A stretch of DNA of 64,000 nucleotides from Adlercreutzia hattorii (GCF_011405655.1 NZ_AP022829.1:2775001-2839000), one strand, 5' to 3'; counted from the first letter of the stretch, positions 8,193 through 17,094 are shown. Notes: generated by a model not told the origin, from the letters alone. Program-made: numbers and translations.

Positions 8193-9395
8193 GTGACCCT
8201 TGCCCATTACGTGCTCATGAACAAAAACACGCCCGTGTTGTCGTTCGACTACGACCTGGGTGACCACAAGGCCGTGCGCATCCGCGAGGTGTTCGCCCCC
8301 GAGGCGGCGCCGTTCGGGTTCGTCGATCGCCGGGGCGACATTTCCAAGGCCGAGTTGAACTACTGGTGGCGCCACCGCGCCATCCCTGCTTCCCGTGCGC
8401 ATGTCAAACGTCTTCTGGAGAACCTGCAGCTGGAAAGCACGCTGGTGCTCGCCGAGAAGAGCTTCGGGCTGTCGCTTTCCGACCGCTACTGGCTGAACGA
8501 CGAGGACGATCCCGCCTCGTGGGACGCCGTCAACTTCTTCGACAACGACTTCTCTGATGACCTGGGATTTCTCACCTTGGGCCAGGACTTAGCGGGGTCT
8601 TCCCCCGATGCGCCGGACTACCGCACGGTAAGCCTGTCCTCCCCCAACAGCACCTTGGGAGGCGACCTTCTGAAGAAGTGGAAGATCGTAAACGGCGAGC
8701 GCGTGCTGCTGAAGTCAGGAGTGGGCTTCGTGAATCAGGAGCCCTACAACGAGGTGGCCGCTACGGCGTTGCACCGTCGGTTGATGGAACCCGGCGAGTT
8801 CACTCCCTATACGCTGTTCGAGGACGGACGCCGGGTGTACTCTGCCTGCCCGAACCTGCTGGGGCCCGACGAGGAACTGGTGGCCGCCTGGGACGTCATC
8901 CGCAACGTGAAACAGCCGAACAACTTGTCCGATCTGCGCTTCTACGTGAAGCACCTGGAGGATCTGGGGCTTGACGCCGACGCCACCATGACCTCGCTGG
9001 CCAAGATGTTCGCCGGCGACTTCGTGCTGGCCAACCGCGACCGTCACTACCGCAACTTCGGCATCATCCGCAACGTGGAGACGCTTGAGGTGACGGGCAT
9101 CGCGCCGGTGTTCGACTCCGGATCGTGCTTGTGGTCCGACGCGGAGTTCCTGGAAGTGCCCGGCGATTTCCTGTATATGGCCAAGCCCTTCAAAATGAAC
9201 GGCATGAAGCCGGTCGACCAGCTGCGCCTGTTCGACGGCTATTTCGACTGGTTCGACCCGGTCATGCTGGACGGCTACCCCGAGGAAGTGGGCGCGATCC
9301 TCTCCCAGAATCCCAATATTCCCGAGCGACGCGTGGCCACTATCGTCGACGCTGTCCGCAGCAAGGTGGATCTGCTCACTCGCATCGCGCGATAG
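8193..9395 (+). CDS. HipA-like Ser/Thr kinase domain protein
   Basis: 400 residues from GTG 8193 (AAAGGCGG 8 bases before it; an ATG at 8169 has no such site). The C-terminal half has HipA-type kinase landmarks: catalytic loop LANRDRHYRNFGI and metal-binding segment PVFDSGSCL. The ATP-binding Lys is probably in the VLLKSGVG segment. The N-terminal half is poorly conserved and no HipB-like antitoxin gene is beside it. Members of this superfamily phosphorylate translation factors or other proteins. The target here is unknown. A smaller relative occurs at 49051. Confidence 0.75.
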   Translation: MTLAHYVLMNKNTPVLSFDYDLGDHKAVRIREVFAPEAAPFGFVDRRGDISKAELNYWWRHRAIPASRAHVKRLLENLQLESTLVLAEKSFGLSLSDRYWLNDEDDPASWDAVNFFDNDFSDDLGFLTLGQDLAGSSPDAPDYRTVSLSSPNSTLGGDLLKKWKIVNGERVLLKSGVGFVNQEPYNEVAATALHRRLMEPGEFTPYTLFEDGRRVYSACPNLLGPDEELVAAWDVIRNVKQPNNLSDLRFYVKHLEDLGLDADATMTSLAKMFAGDFVLANRDRHYRNFGIIRNVETLEVTGIAPVFDSGSCLWSDAEFLEVPGDFLYMAKPFKMNGMKPVDQLRLFDGYFDWFDPVMLDGYPEEVGAILSQNPNIPERRVATIVDAVRSKVDLLTRIAR

Positions 9396-9405
9396 CGTCT
9401 CTTCC

Positions 9406-9975
9406 CTACCGCGTCGCCTTCAGACGGCTGAGCACCTTGCGAGCCTCATTCAGGTTCGCCTCGATATCGGCGCCCACCACGTCCAAGTTTTCGGCGGCGG
9501 CGAAGCGCGTCTCGGGAATGCCGAACATGCTGGCGATGCCGCAGAGGTACTCGTAGCCGTAGTTCATGGCGCTCACCTGACCGCCGCCCGTGGTGATGTA
9601 GGTGAGGTGCTTGGCGCGGCACAACCCCTCGCAGCGTCCCTCCTCCGTGTAGTGGAAGGTCATGCCCATAACGGCCGCGTGCTCGATGTATATCTTCAGC
9701 GCTGCCGGGAACGACAGATCCCAGTAGGGAGCGCCGATGACGATCTCATCCGCCTCGGCGAAGTCCTTGCCAATGTCGAACATGGGGTCGTCGAACAGGC
9801 CCTTGGCCTCCAACTGGGCGCGATAGGCCGCCGAGTCGCCGTAGTAGGGCTCGAGGCGCATCTCGGACAGGTTCACTTCCTTCACGTCCTCGATACCTTC
9901 CAGATACTCGCGGCACAGCGTAAGCGTGCGCGACTCGTCTCCGCGCAGGCAGGCATTCACGAACAGCACGGTCAT
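9406..9975 (-). CDS. Flavodoxin-fold NAD(P)H-dependent oxidoreductase (AzoR/NQO-like)
   Basis: 189 residues from ATG 9975 (AAAAGGAGG upstream). N-terminal FMN phosphate loop NACLRGDESRTLTLC, then the flavodoxin-fold segment EIVIGAPYWDLSFPAALKIY and TTGGG, as in FMN-dependent NADH-azoreductase and quinone-reductase families. A cytoplasmic enzyme that probably reduces quinones, nitro or azo compounds with two electrons. It is single and convergent with the kinase gene (10 bases apart). Confidence 0.85.
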   Translation of the reverse strand: MTVLFVNACLRGDESRTLTLCREYLEGIEDVKEVNLSEMRLEPYYGDSAAYRAQLEAKGLFDDPMFDIGKDFAEADEIVIGAPYWDLSFPAALKIYIEHAAVMGMTFHYTEEGRCEGLCRAKHLTYITTGGGQVSAMNYGYEYLCGIASMFGIPETRFAAAENLDVVGADIEANLNEARKVLSRLKATR

Positions 9976-10133
9976 GGCGTTCCTCCTTTTCCCATTGAAC
10001 GACGCCATTGTACCGCGAGCCGCCACTCACCTCGCGCCACCTTCAGCCACGAATCGACATCCGCAGCGTCAGACACCCTCATTCGGATGCCTCAGGAGAC
10101 GTTCGCAGGGCATCCGCGCAAAAACAATCGGCA

Positions 10134-10303
10134 AATCTGGCAAGTTTTCGGCGGTTTTCGACATCAGGGGACGCAGCAAGGGATACGCATTATGGCCTGC
10201 ACTACGTTTTCCCAGGTCGGAAACATACCTGGAGGAAGACCTCGCAGCTACTTGAACCTCCGGGGTGCGAAATACGTCGAACAACGCCGAAAACTTGCCA
10301 GAT
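10134..10303. repeat. Long inverted-repeat element E1
   Basis: Perfect 20-bp arms at 10134-10153 and 10284-10303, each containing the 14-mer GGCAAGTTTTCGGC or its complement, with weaker pairing beyond. The 130-base core contains CGAAATACGT and ACCTC, also found in element E2. The gap 9976-10499 otherwise has no gene. Confidence 0.75.
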
Positions 10304-10355
10304 TGGCACCCTGCGACTCGCGCGCACTACAGGCAAAGTCGAATCAACCCTCGGG

Positions 10356-10390
10356 AAGCGCCCCTGCTTCGTAACGAGGCAGGGGCGCTT
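10356..10390. terminator. Strong hairpin terminator without an upstream gene
   Basis: AAGCGCCCCTGC (10356-10367) pairs perfectly with GCAGGGGCGCTT (10379-10390), followed by TGCTT. No coding gene on the plus strand ends before it. It may therefore terminate a short non-coding transcript running through element E1. Confidence 0.65.
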
Positions 10391-10499
10391 TGCTTACAGG
10401 AGACGCGCCAGGTGCCGACGATGGGCATGGCGCACGATAATCGCAGGTGAGCTTACTGTGTCCTGCTCATTATCTACCATGCCCCAAGGAGGCGTTCTC

Positions 10500-10865
10500 A
10501 TGAAGATAGCCATCAAGCGCGTGTACGAACCTTACGAAGAAAGCGACGGGTACCGGGTGCTCGTCGACCGGCTGTGGCCCCGCGGCCTCACCAAGGCCCG
10601 GGTGCACTACGATGAATGGGCGAAGTTCCTTGCGCCCTCAACCGAATTGCGGAAGGCCTTCGGCCACGACCCATCCCATTGGGCCACTTTCCAAGAAAAG
10701 TATGTGGCGGAGCTGGACGCGAACCCCGAGGCGCTAAAGTTCGCGAAGAAGCTGTCCAGCCCCGAAATGGCCAAATACCCGCGTGTCACCCTGATATACG
10801 CCGCCCGCGACGAAAAAGAGAACGAGGCCGTCGTCCTTCAGAAGTGGCTCCCCGCGCACGAATAA
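10500..10865 (+). CDS. DUF488 family protein
   Basis: 121 residues from ATG 10500, preceded by AAGGAGG. Typical DUF488/YeaO sequence: KRVYEPYEESDGYRVLVDRL, WPRGLTKARV, then LIYAARDEKENEAVVL. The length fits the family. It is a cytoplasmic protein of unknown biochemical function. It stands alone between two inverted-repeat elements and converges on the permease gene. Confidence 0.88.
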   Translation: MKIAIKRVYEPYEESDGYRVLVDRLWPRGLTKARVHYDEWAKFLAPSTELRKAFGHDPSHWATFQEKYVAELDANPEALKFAKKLSSPEMAKYPRVTLIYAARDEKENEAVVLQKWLPAHE

Positions 10866-10925
10866 GAAAAAGCGAAAGCGATTTTCGGACACTCCCAGGC
10901 AATATCAGCGACATTTTTAGCTCAG

Positions 10926-11072
10926 AATTTTGAGTTGTTAGACTTTGCAGCAGAAAAGAGCGTCGCAAAAATCGCAAATCGCAGCCATGGCGCTACGCCT
11001 ATGCAGGGAAAACCTCTTCGAAGCCCCAACCTCCGCAGAAATACGTGAAGCAAAGCTCTAACAACTCGAATT
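10926..11072. repeat. Long inverted-repeat element E2
   Basis: Arms of 23 bases at 10926-10948 and 11050-11072 (GAGTTGTTAGA and TCTAACAACTC pair exactly). The core on the minus strand, ACGTATTTC, GGAGGTT and GAGGTTTTCC, matches the core of E1 with similar spacing, although the arms differ. It lies between the convergent DUF488 and permease genes. Confidence 0.75.
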
Positions 11073-11163
11073 TTTCGCCCGAAAGTAGGATGCAGATCGA
11101 CCGGGCAGCCGATTGAGCGGACAGCAGATCGACCGGGCAGCCGATTGACCGCCCTGATCTTCC

Positions 11164-12588
11164 CTATCCTCTCCTCTGCTCCCGAATGGGCAGGTTGGTC
11201 ACTTCCGCTTCCAGGGGCAGGGGCACGTCGTCGGCTTCGGCCTCGGCGGCGAGGCCTCCGTCCCAGGCGTCGAAGTCGGCCTTGCCCGGCAGGATGATGT
11301 TCAGCACGATGCCCACCACCGAACCCACGGCCAAACCCGAGAGCGCCACCGTCACGCCGCCCACTTCGAAGGTGACGGCCCCGGCCGCGCTGTAGGCGAT
11401 GCCGAGCGAGAGCACCAAGATGAGCGCCGTGATCAGCACGTTGCGGCTCAGCATGAAGTCCACGTGGTTCTCCACGAGGTTGCGGATGCCCACCGCCGAG
11501 ATCATGCCGTACAGCACCAGCGACACGCCGCCGATCACGCACGCCGGCATGCAGGAGATGACCGCCGCGAACTTCGGGCAGAACGACAGCAAGATGGCGA
11601 ACCCAGCGGCGATGCGCACCACGCGCGGGTCGAAGACACGGGTGAGGGCGAGCACGCCGGTGTTCTCGCCGTAGGTGGTGTTGGCCGGCGCGCCGAACAG
11701 CGACGCCACGATGGTGGCCAGGCCGTCGCCGAGCAGCGTGCGGTGCAGCCCCGGCTCGGCGATGAAATTGCGATTGCAGGTAGAGCTGATGGCCGACATG
11801 TCGCCGATGTGCTCGATGATGGTGGCGAAGGCCAAGGGCATGATGGTGATGATGGCCGTGATGGCAAGCCCCGCGTCGAAGCTGGGGCCGAACAGCGCGA
11901 ACACCGTGTTGTCCCACAGCACCGGCAAACCGATCCAAGGCGCCTCGACCACCGGCGTAAAATCGACGATGCCCCCGATGGCCGCGGCCAGATAGGAGCC
12001 CACAACACCGAGAAGGATGGGAATGATGCGGATCATGCCGCGGCCCCAGATGTTGCTAATGACGATAATGATGATAGCCACGAGCGCGATAGGCCAGTTC
12101 GTCTCGCAGTTGGCAATGGCCGAGCTTGCCAGAATAAGCCCGATGCAGATGACGATGGGGCCCGTGACCACCGGCGGAAAGAACCGCATGATGCGCTGCG
12201 GACCGAACGCCTTGAACAGCGCCGACACCACCAAGTACAGAAGCCCCGCGCAAGCCACGCCCAGACAAGCGTAGGGTAGCAGATGCGCTTCCCCGTTGGG
12301 CGCGATGGCCGCGTACCCCGCAATGAACGCAAACGACGATCCGAGGAACGCCGGCACTTTCCCCTTCGCAAGGAAATGGAACAGCAGCGTGCCCAAGCCC
12401 GCGAACAGCAACGTGGCCGAAACCGAGAGCCCGGTAAGCGTCGGCACCAAGATGGTGGCGCCGAACATGGCGAACATGTGCTGGATGCCGAAGACGGTCA
12501 TCTTCGGCGCACCCAATGTACGGGCATCGTAGACGGCATCGGACGCATCGGGGGCGCCCATGGTGGGCACGGTCTTGGGATCGCTCAC
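11164..12588 (-). CDS. uraA: Uracil/xanthine permease (NCS2 family)
   Basis: 474 residues from GTG 12588 (GAGG upstream; a longer frame starts at 12627). About 14 membrane spans. Family motifs: GIQHMFAMFGATILVPTLTG at the N-terminus and NTTYGENTGVLALTRV in the middle, as in UraA. It imports uracil or a related base with protons. It ends 299 bases from DUF488, with E2 between. The exact substrate, uracil or xanthine, cannot be told from the sequence alone. Confidence 0.88.
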   Translation of the reverse strand: MSDPKTVPTMGAPDASDAVYDARTLGAPKMTVFGIQHMFAMFGATILVPTLTGLSVSATLLFAGLGTLLFHFLAKGKVPAFLGSSFAFIAGYAAIAPNGEAHLLPYACLGVACAGLLYLVVSALFKAFGPQRIMRFFPPVVTGPIVICIGLILASSAIANCETNWPIALVAIIIIVISNIWGRGMIRIIPILLGVVGSYLAAAIGGIVDFTPVVEAPWIGLPVLWDNTVFALFGPSFDAGLAITAIITIMPLAFATIIEHIGDMSAISSTCNRNFIAEPGLHRTLLGDGLATIVASLFGAPANTTYGENTGVLALTRVFDPRVVRIAAGFAILLSFCPKFAAVISCMPACVIGGVSLVLYGMISAVGIRNLVENHVDFMLSRNVLITALILVLSLGIAYSAAGAVTFEVGGVTVALSGLAVGSVVGIVLNIILPGKADFDAWDGGLAAEAEADDVPLPLEAEVTNLPIREQRRG

Positions 12589-12733
12589 GGAAACCTCGAA
12601 TCTTCGCGGGAATCGGTCGCCGCCCATTATGGCACGGCTTCCGTTGCCGCCGGGTTTCGCGCCCGCAAAGGGGCCGAGCGCCCCGCAAACCGCCCGGCGC
12701 TCTCATGTTAAGAGCCCCCTCTTTCGCTGAAAT

Positions 12734-12863
12734 GGGCAAAACCGGGCACTTCTCGTAATTTCTCGCGGGTCTTCTCGTCGCTTCCCGAGCGTCTCCCCAG
12801 GTGACATCTGCGCATTTCTCGGCTTTTCGCTCGAAAGACTACGAGAAGTGCCCTATTTTGCCC
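12734..12863. repeat. Long inverted-repeat element E3
   Basis: 24-base arms at 12734-12757 and 12840-12863 (GGGCACTTCTCGTA pairs with TACGAGAAGTGCCC) around an 82-base core. The core holds the internal hairpin CGCT-TCCCG-AGCG and CCCAGGTGACATCTGCGCAT, distantly like the cores of E1 and of the 32.8-kb element. The gap 12589-13008 contains no gene besides this and a hairpin. Confidence 0.7.
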
Positions 12864-12869
12864 AAAGGA

Positions 12870-12892
12870 CCGCCCCGAGATAGGAGGGGCGG
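12870..12892 (-). terminator. Hairpin terminator for the aminotransferase operon
   Basis: CCGCCCC (12870-12876) pairs with GGGGCGG (12886-12892). On the minus strand it is followed by TCCTTT and lies 117 bases past the aminotransferase stop. Confidence 0.55.
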
Positions 12893-13008
12893 CCCAAATC
12901 GTCAGCTCCGGAAACGAAGGTTAAGGCAGACGTTTCGGAGGAAGTGAAATGGCGACCATCGCGCACTGGCCGCATCGACCCGACCAGCCACGGCGAGCAC
13001 AAAGATGG

Positions 13009-14130
13009 CTAGTCGAACTGACGCAGGGCTCGGCCGAGACGCGCGAGGCCCTCGCGCAGCACCGGTTCGGGCGCGCAGTAGCCCAGACGCGCGCCGCCGG
13101 GGAGCTCGAAGCGGTTGCCGGGCACGAGCAGCACGCCCTCTTCCTTCAGCAGCTTGATGCAGAACTCCTCGTCGTCCATGGGAATATCCCACTGGATGTA
13201 GGCCACTGACACGCCCTTGGGCGCCTGCCAGGTCACACGCGGCTCGCTGTCGATCCACTCCTGGGCGATGGCCATATTACGGAACACGATCTCGCGGTTG
13301 CGCTCGAGCACGGCCTCGCGATTCTGCAGAATGTAGGTGGCCAGCGCGTCGTTGAACTCGCCGCAGCAGATCATCGTGTAGTCGCGGTACACGCGGAACT
13401 TGTCGGCCAGCTCGCGGTTCGACACCGTCCAACCGATGCGGGCACCGGGCACGGAGTAGGTCTTCGAGATGGAATTGGTCACGACAGCGCGATCGTACAA
13501 GTCGGCCATGGACCAGAAGTTCTCCGTGTTCTCCAGCGGCAGGTACACCTCGTCGGAGAGCACGTAGGCACCCACCGACTGGGCGATTTCCACGATCTGC
13601 TCCAGCGTCTCGCGATCGAGCACCGCGCCGAGCGGGTTCGAGGCGTTGTTGATACAGATGAGCTTCGTATCGGGGCGCACCAGTTCCTTCAGCTCGTCGA
13701 TGGAAGGGTTCCAGCCGTTCTCCTCGCGCAGGTGCCAATACTCCACCTCGGCGCCCAGGGTGCGAGGAATCTCGTAAAGCGGCTGGTAGGTGGGGTACTC
13801 CGCAATCACGTGGTCGCCCGGCTCTACCAGCTGCATGAGCGCCATCAAATTCGCGCCTGTGGTGCCGTTGGTCTGCAGGATGCAATCCGGGTCGATCTCG
13901 GTGCGATAGAGCTTGGCCACCTCGGCCTTGAACTCCGGCGAGCCCTCGATCCAGCCGTAGTTCATCTTCTCCTGGTTCAGGCGGTCATAGAAGGTGGCGC
14001 CCGCCTGGCCGTCCAGCTGCAGGATCTCCCCCATCGTCATAGAGGCGATCGTGGACTGCGCGATGTCGTAGGTCGCGCTCTTCTCCCACACGTTCAGCCA
14101 GTCTTCAACACCGATAGTCTTGATGTCCAT
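13009..14130 (-). CDS. PLP-dependent aminotransferase, class I/II fold
   Basis: 373 residues from ATG 14130 (AAAGGAG upstream). Fold-type I features in order: TNGTTGANLMALM, NNASNPLGAVL, DEVYLP, the PLP Schiff-base Lys in NSISKTYSVPGARIGW, and an Arg near the C-terminus. It resembles aminotransferases and capreomycidine-synthase-like enzymes acting on basic amino acids. Twenty bases separate it from the amino-acid antiporter gene upstream, so they form one operon. A role in arginine or ornithine catabolism is inferred from this pairing only. Confidence 0.82.
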   Translation of the reverse strand: MDIKTIGVEDWLNVWEKSATYDIAQSTIASMTMGEILQLDGQAGATFYDRLNQEKMNYGWIEGSPEFKAEVAKLYRTEIDPDCILQTNGTTGANLMALMQLVEPGDHVIAEYPTYQPLYEIPRTLGAEVEYWHLREENGWNPSIDELKELVRPDTKLICINNASNPLGAVLDRETLEQIVEIAQSVGAYVLSDEVYLPLENTENFWSMADLYDRAVVTNSISKTYSVPGARIGWTVSNRELADKFRVYRDYTMICCGEFNDALATYILQNREAVLERNREIVFRNMAIAQEWIDSEPRVTWQAPKGVSVAYIQWDIPMDDEEFCIKLLKEEGVLLVPGNRFELPGGARLGYCAPEPVLREGLARLGRALRQFD

Positions 14131-14150
14131 GGAACTTGCTCCTTTATCGA

Positions 14151-15054
14151 CTAGATGCTGATGACGCCCATGGCGAGCAGCACCAGGGACAGGACGCCGA
14201 GAGCGGAGATGACGCCCATGCACACCTTCTCGCCCATGGTGATGGCGTTGCCGTAGTCCTTGCGGGCTTTCACGTAGATGAAGAAGCCGGGGATGTAGCC
14301 CACGCAGGTCAGCAGCAGGAAGGACCAGCCGTTGAACAGCACGCCAATCACCTGGAAGGCCACGGCCACGAAACCGATGGCGGCCTGGACGCCGTTCTTG
14401 TTCTGCACGCCCCACTTAGCCTGATAGGCAGCAGCGAAGGCCCAGGTAATGACGATGGCCACGGTGCACATGGAGAACGCGAAATCGTAGGCATCGGCCG
14501 AGAACAGCAGGATGATGAGGAAGGCCTGGGTGCACGCGCCCACGATAAGCAGACTCATGGAAGGAGCGTTGTGGCTGTTCAGCTTGCCCCACGAGGCCGG
14601 CAGCAGCTTGTAGTCGGCCATTTCGGAAGTCGTCTCGGCGGGCAGGATGGTGAAAGACAGCCAGGAGCCCAGGATGGAGATGATAATAGCGATGGAGATG
14701 AACGGGCCGCCCCAGCCAGGAGCCATGGACGAGAACACGTAGACGAGCGCGGGATAGTCGAGCGCGGCCACCTCGGCGGAGGACATGTAGCCGTAGGGCA
14801 GCACGGAAGCACCTACGTAGATGAGCATCAGGCAGATAAAGCCGATGAGCGTGGCTTTGCCCACATCGGTCTTGCGGGCGGCGCGGGAGGACACGACCGA
14901 GGCGCCCTCGATGCCGACGAAGCACCACATCATGATGATCATGCAGTTGAAGATCTGGGTGCCGACGCCCCCGAGAGGCGCCGCGTCGGGTCCGTACTGC
15001 CCCGCGGCCACGGCGTTGTCGTACACGTTGCCCCAGAAGTCGGCCGTGAAGAGC
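14151..15054 (-). pseudogene. Basic amino acid/polyamine antiporter (APC family), 5-prime truncated
   Basis: About 300 C-terminal residues of an APC-family antiporter of the arginine:ornithine/agmatine type: MMWCFVGIEGASVVSSRA, then GSWLSFTILPAETTSEMA, then KWGVQNKNGVQAAIGF. A full protein has about 470-500 residues and 12 spans. Here homology stops near LFTADFWGNVYDN at 15054, where the sequence becomes a LuxR-type gene read on the other strand. The N-terminal third and promoter are therefore missing, and both antiporter and aminotransferase may be silent. It is a rearrangement or an assembly misjoin. Confidence 0.8.
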
Positions 15055-15216
15055 GAGGTCCTGCGCCTCATTCTGCAGGGGAAGGACAACCAGAACATCG
15101 CCTCGACGCTCACTATCGCGCCGAGCACCGTGAAGGTATACGTGCACCGCCTTCTGCAGAAAACGGAATGCGAGAACCGCCAGGCCCTCATCCAGGATTT
15201 CTGGCGAAGCGCCTAG
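15055..15216 (+). pseudogene. 3-prime fragment of a LuxR-family regulator
   Basis: The last 53 codons of a LuxR-type DNA-binding domain: EVLRLILQGKDNQNIASTL, then IAPSTVKVYVHRLLQKTE, ending QALIQDFWRSA. The residues just before, where the family has LTPRE, are replaced by antisense antiporter sequence, so the gene is cut at 15050-15060. In this lineage such domains usually sit behind 12 membrane spans; that part is absent. Confidence 0.8.
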
Positions 15217-15263
15217 CTGCCTAGCCGCCACAAGAAGGCTGACACACGGCGTAAGACGCTCCC

Positions 15264-16286
15264 CTACGGAATGAGGTCGTAGGGCATTTCCCGTTTCACC
15301 AGGTAAAAGACAAGCAAGATGATCACCATCCACGGCACCCAAAGGTAGGCGAGCACCAGGGTGGCCGAGCGCGCCGCGTAGAACACCACCCGGTAGCCCG
15401 TCGTGCGGGGATGGGTCTCGAAGGTCATGCGCACGAACGAGCCGCCCGGGGTGGATCCATCGTGGAACCAGGGGATGACCACTTCCACCACGACGAGCGT
15501 GACGATCGCCAAGCCGTTGATGACGAGGGCGGCCATCTGGTTCGCCGTCATATCAGGGAACGTCGGAGGGGCTTGGCCGGCCACTTCAAAGCCCACGGCC
15601 ACGGCACCGTAGGGCACGACCGCCACCAGCCACACGATGACGAGGTCGATCCACAGGGCCACGCAGCGACGCACGAAGCCGGGATGCTCCGTCGGCTCTG
15701 CATCGGCCAACTGCCCTGGAGGTACTACGCGGCCGAGCAGCCATGCGCACACCCAGCCGAGGGCAGCACCCAGGGTGTTGGTGATCACGTCGTCCACATC
15801 GCAGCAGCGGTAGGCGTAGGGGTAGATGCCGAACAGGCCCGTGAGCTGGGACACCTCGATGAGCAGGGATGCCGCCAGGCCCAGCAGCACCGACGGAAGG
15901 AAGCGCAGGCGCAAAAGCCGCCCGGCGATAAAGCCCAGCGGCATGAAGAACACTACGTTGAAGGCCAGCTGGAACACCGCTTTCAGGCCGTCCTTCGCGA
16001 TATCGTTCATGAAGTTCATCGGGTTGAAGTTGGGGGCGACGCCGTAGGTGATGCCGAGACCCGCGTCTCCTTGGGGCAACGGGTACAGCGTGAAGCAGCC
16101 GAGGCCGCAGACGTAGAGCACCGTGAGGTAGGCTCCCACAAACGTGCCGAAGCGCAGCCGCCCGTCACGATGATAGAGGTAGGCCAGAATCGGCAGCGTG
16201 AACATGAACGAAAGCACCGGCCACAGCACCAATGCCGCAGCGAAGTTATCGCTATAGCTTCCCAAAAAATGCTTGACTGCGTTCAT
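15264..16286 (-). CDS. VanZ-RDD domain membrane protein
   Basis: 340 residues from ATG 16286 (GAGGAAA upstream). The N-terminal half (about 1-190) is a VanZ-like domain with spans and the family segment VFFMPLGFIAGRLL, LLIEVSQL and DVDDVITNTLGAALG. The C-terminal half is an RDD domain (FVRRCVALWIDLVIVWLV). VanZ proteins can give low-level teicoplanin resistance, and the RDD domain may be a small transport domain. The combined function is unknown. Single gene. Confidence 0.85.
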   Translation of the reverse strand: MNAVKHFLGSYSDNFAAALVLWPVLSFMFTLPILAYLYHRDGRLRFGTFVGAYLTVLYVCGLGCFTLYPLPQGDAGLGITYGVAPNFNPMNFMNDIAKDGLKAVFQLAFNVVFFMPLGFIAGRLLRLRFLPSVLLGLAASLLIEVSQLTGLFGIYPYAYRCCDVDDVITNTLGAALGWVCAWLLGRVVPPGQLADAEPTEHPGFVRRCVALWIDLVIVWLVAVVPYGAVAVGFEVAGQAPPTFPDMTANQMAALVINGLAIVTLVVVEVVIPWFHDGSTPGGSFVRMTFETHPRTTGYRVVFYAARSATLVLAYLWVPWMVIILLVFYLVKREMPYDLIP

Positions 16287-16424
16287 GCCGGTTTCCTCGC
16301 TCGCCTCCGCGCTTCTCCTCTTGCAAAGCCAGCATAACGGACGCGCGCAAGCAGTGCAGCAAAGGTGACAACAAGGTAAGTGAAGCGATAGCGGCTCGTA
16401 AGGAGCGCCTTCCCCTCGACTCAT

Positions 16425-16453
16425 TTGCTCCCGAACGATAGTGGTGCTATGCT
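16425..16453 (+). promoter_or_regulatory. Promoter of the LOG-type gene
   Basis: TTGCTC (16425-16430), 17-base spacer, TATGCT (16448-16453); 46 bases before the ATG. Confidence 0.5.
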
Positions 16454-16499
16454 GAGGACTTTCTCCGAACAGATCAAACCCACCGCAGAGGAGAGAACC

Positions 16500-17087
16500 A
16501 TGAACATCACCGTGTACTGCGGGTCGAACTTCGGCGACAACCCGCATTTCGAAGAGGCCGCCCACGACTTGGGCGCCTGGATCGCCCGCGCCGGCCACAC
16601 CCTCGTTTACGGCGGCAGCTCCGTCGGACTCATGGGCGCCGTCTCCCGTGCTGCCATCGAGGGCGGCGCGCCGGTCATCGGCGTAGAGCCGGAGTTCTTC
16701 ATTGAGGCCGGCGTGGCCCAGCACGACCTGACCGAGCTCATCGTCGTGGAGACCATGGGCGAGCGCAAATCGAAGATGATCGAGCTGGGCGATGCATTCG
16801 TAGCGCTGCCGGGCGGCGTGGGCACCTTGGAGGAGATCTCGGAAATCTTTACCCGCGTGCGCCTCGATATGGGCCCCCACGAGTGCTTCCTGCTGAACAT
16901 CGACGGGTTCTACGACCCGCTTCGCTTGTTCCTGCAGTCGATGGTCGAACGCCGGTTTTTCGACCAGTGCGACCTCGACCGCTGCCACTTCCCGCGCTCG
17001 GTGGAGGAGCTGGAGCGCCTTTTGGCCACCGCAGGCACGCGCCGCATCGTCCGCTGCGACGGCCCCCTGCTGCAGAAAGCAGGGTAG
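16500..17087 (+). CDS. LOG-family nucleoside 5'-monophosphate phosphoribohydrolase (TIGR00730)
   Basis: 195 residues from ATG 16500 after GAGGAGAG. The diagnostic motifs are present: VYCGSNFGD, YGGSSVGLMGAV, ERKSKM and PGGVGTLEEISE. These cytoplasmic enzymes release the base from nucleoside monophosphates; in plants and some actinobacteria this activates cytokinins. In most bacteria the physiological role is unclear. It converges on the GGDEF gene, with 7 bases between stops after frame correction. Confidence 0.9.
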   Translation: MNITVYCGSNFGDNPHFEEAAHDLGAWIARAGHTLVYGGSSVGLMGAVSRAAIEGGAPVIGVEPEFFIEAGVAQHDLTELIVVETMGERKSKMIELGDAFVALPGGVGTLEEISEIFTRVRLDMGPHECFLLNIDGFYDPLRLFLQSMVERRFFDQCDLDRCHFPRSVEELERLLATAGTRRIVRCDGPLLQKAG

Positions 17088-17094
17088 AAGCTTG

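Noticed and set aside
14821-15054. Longer plus-strand reading of the LuxR fragment
   Set aside because: Before 15055 the frame is antisense to the antiporter and shows no LuxR homology; only the last 53 codons are real.
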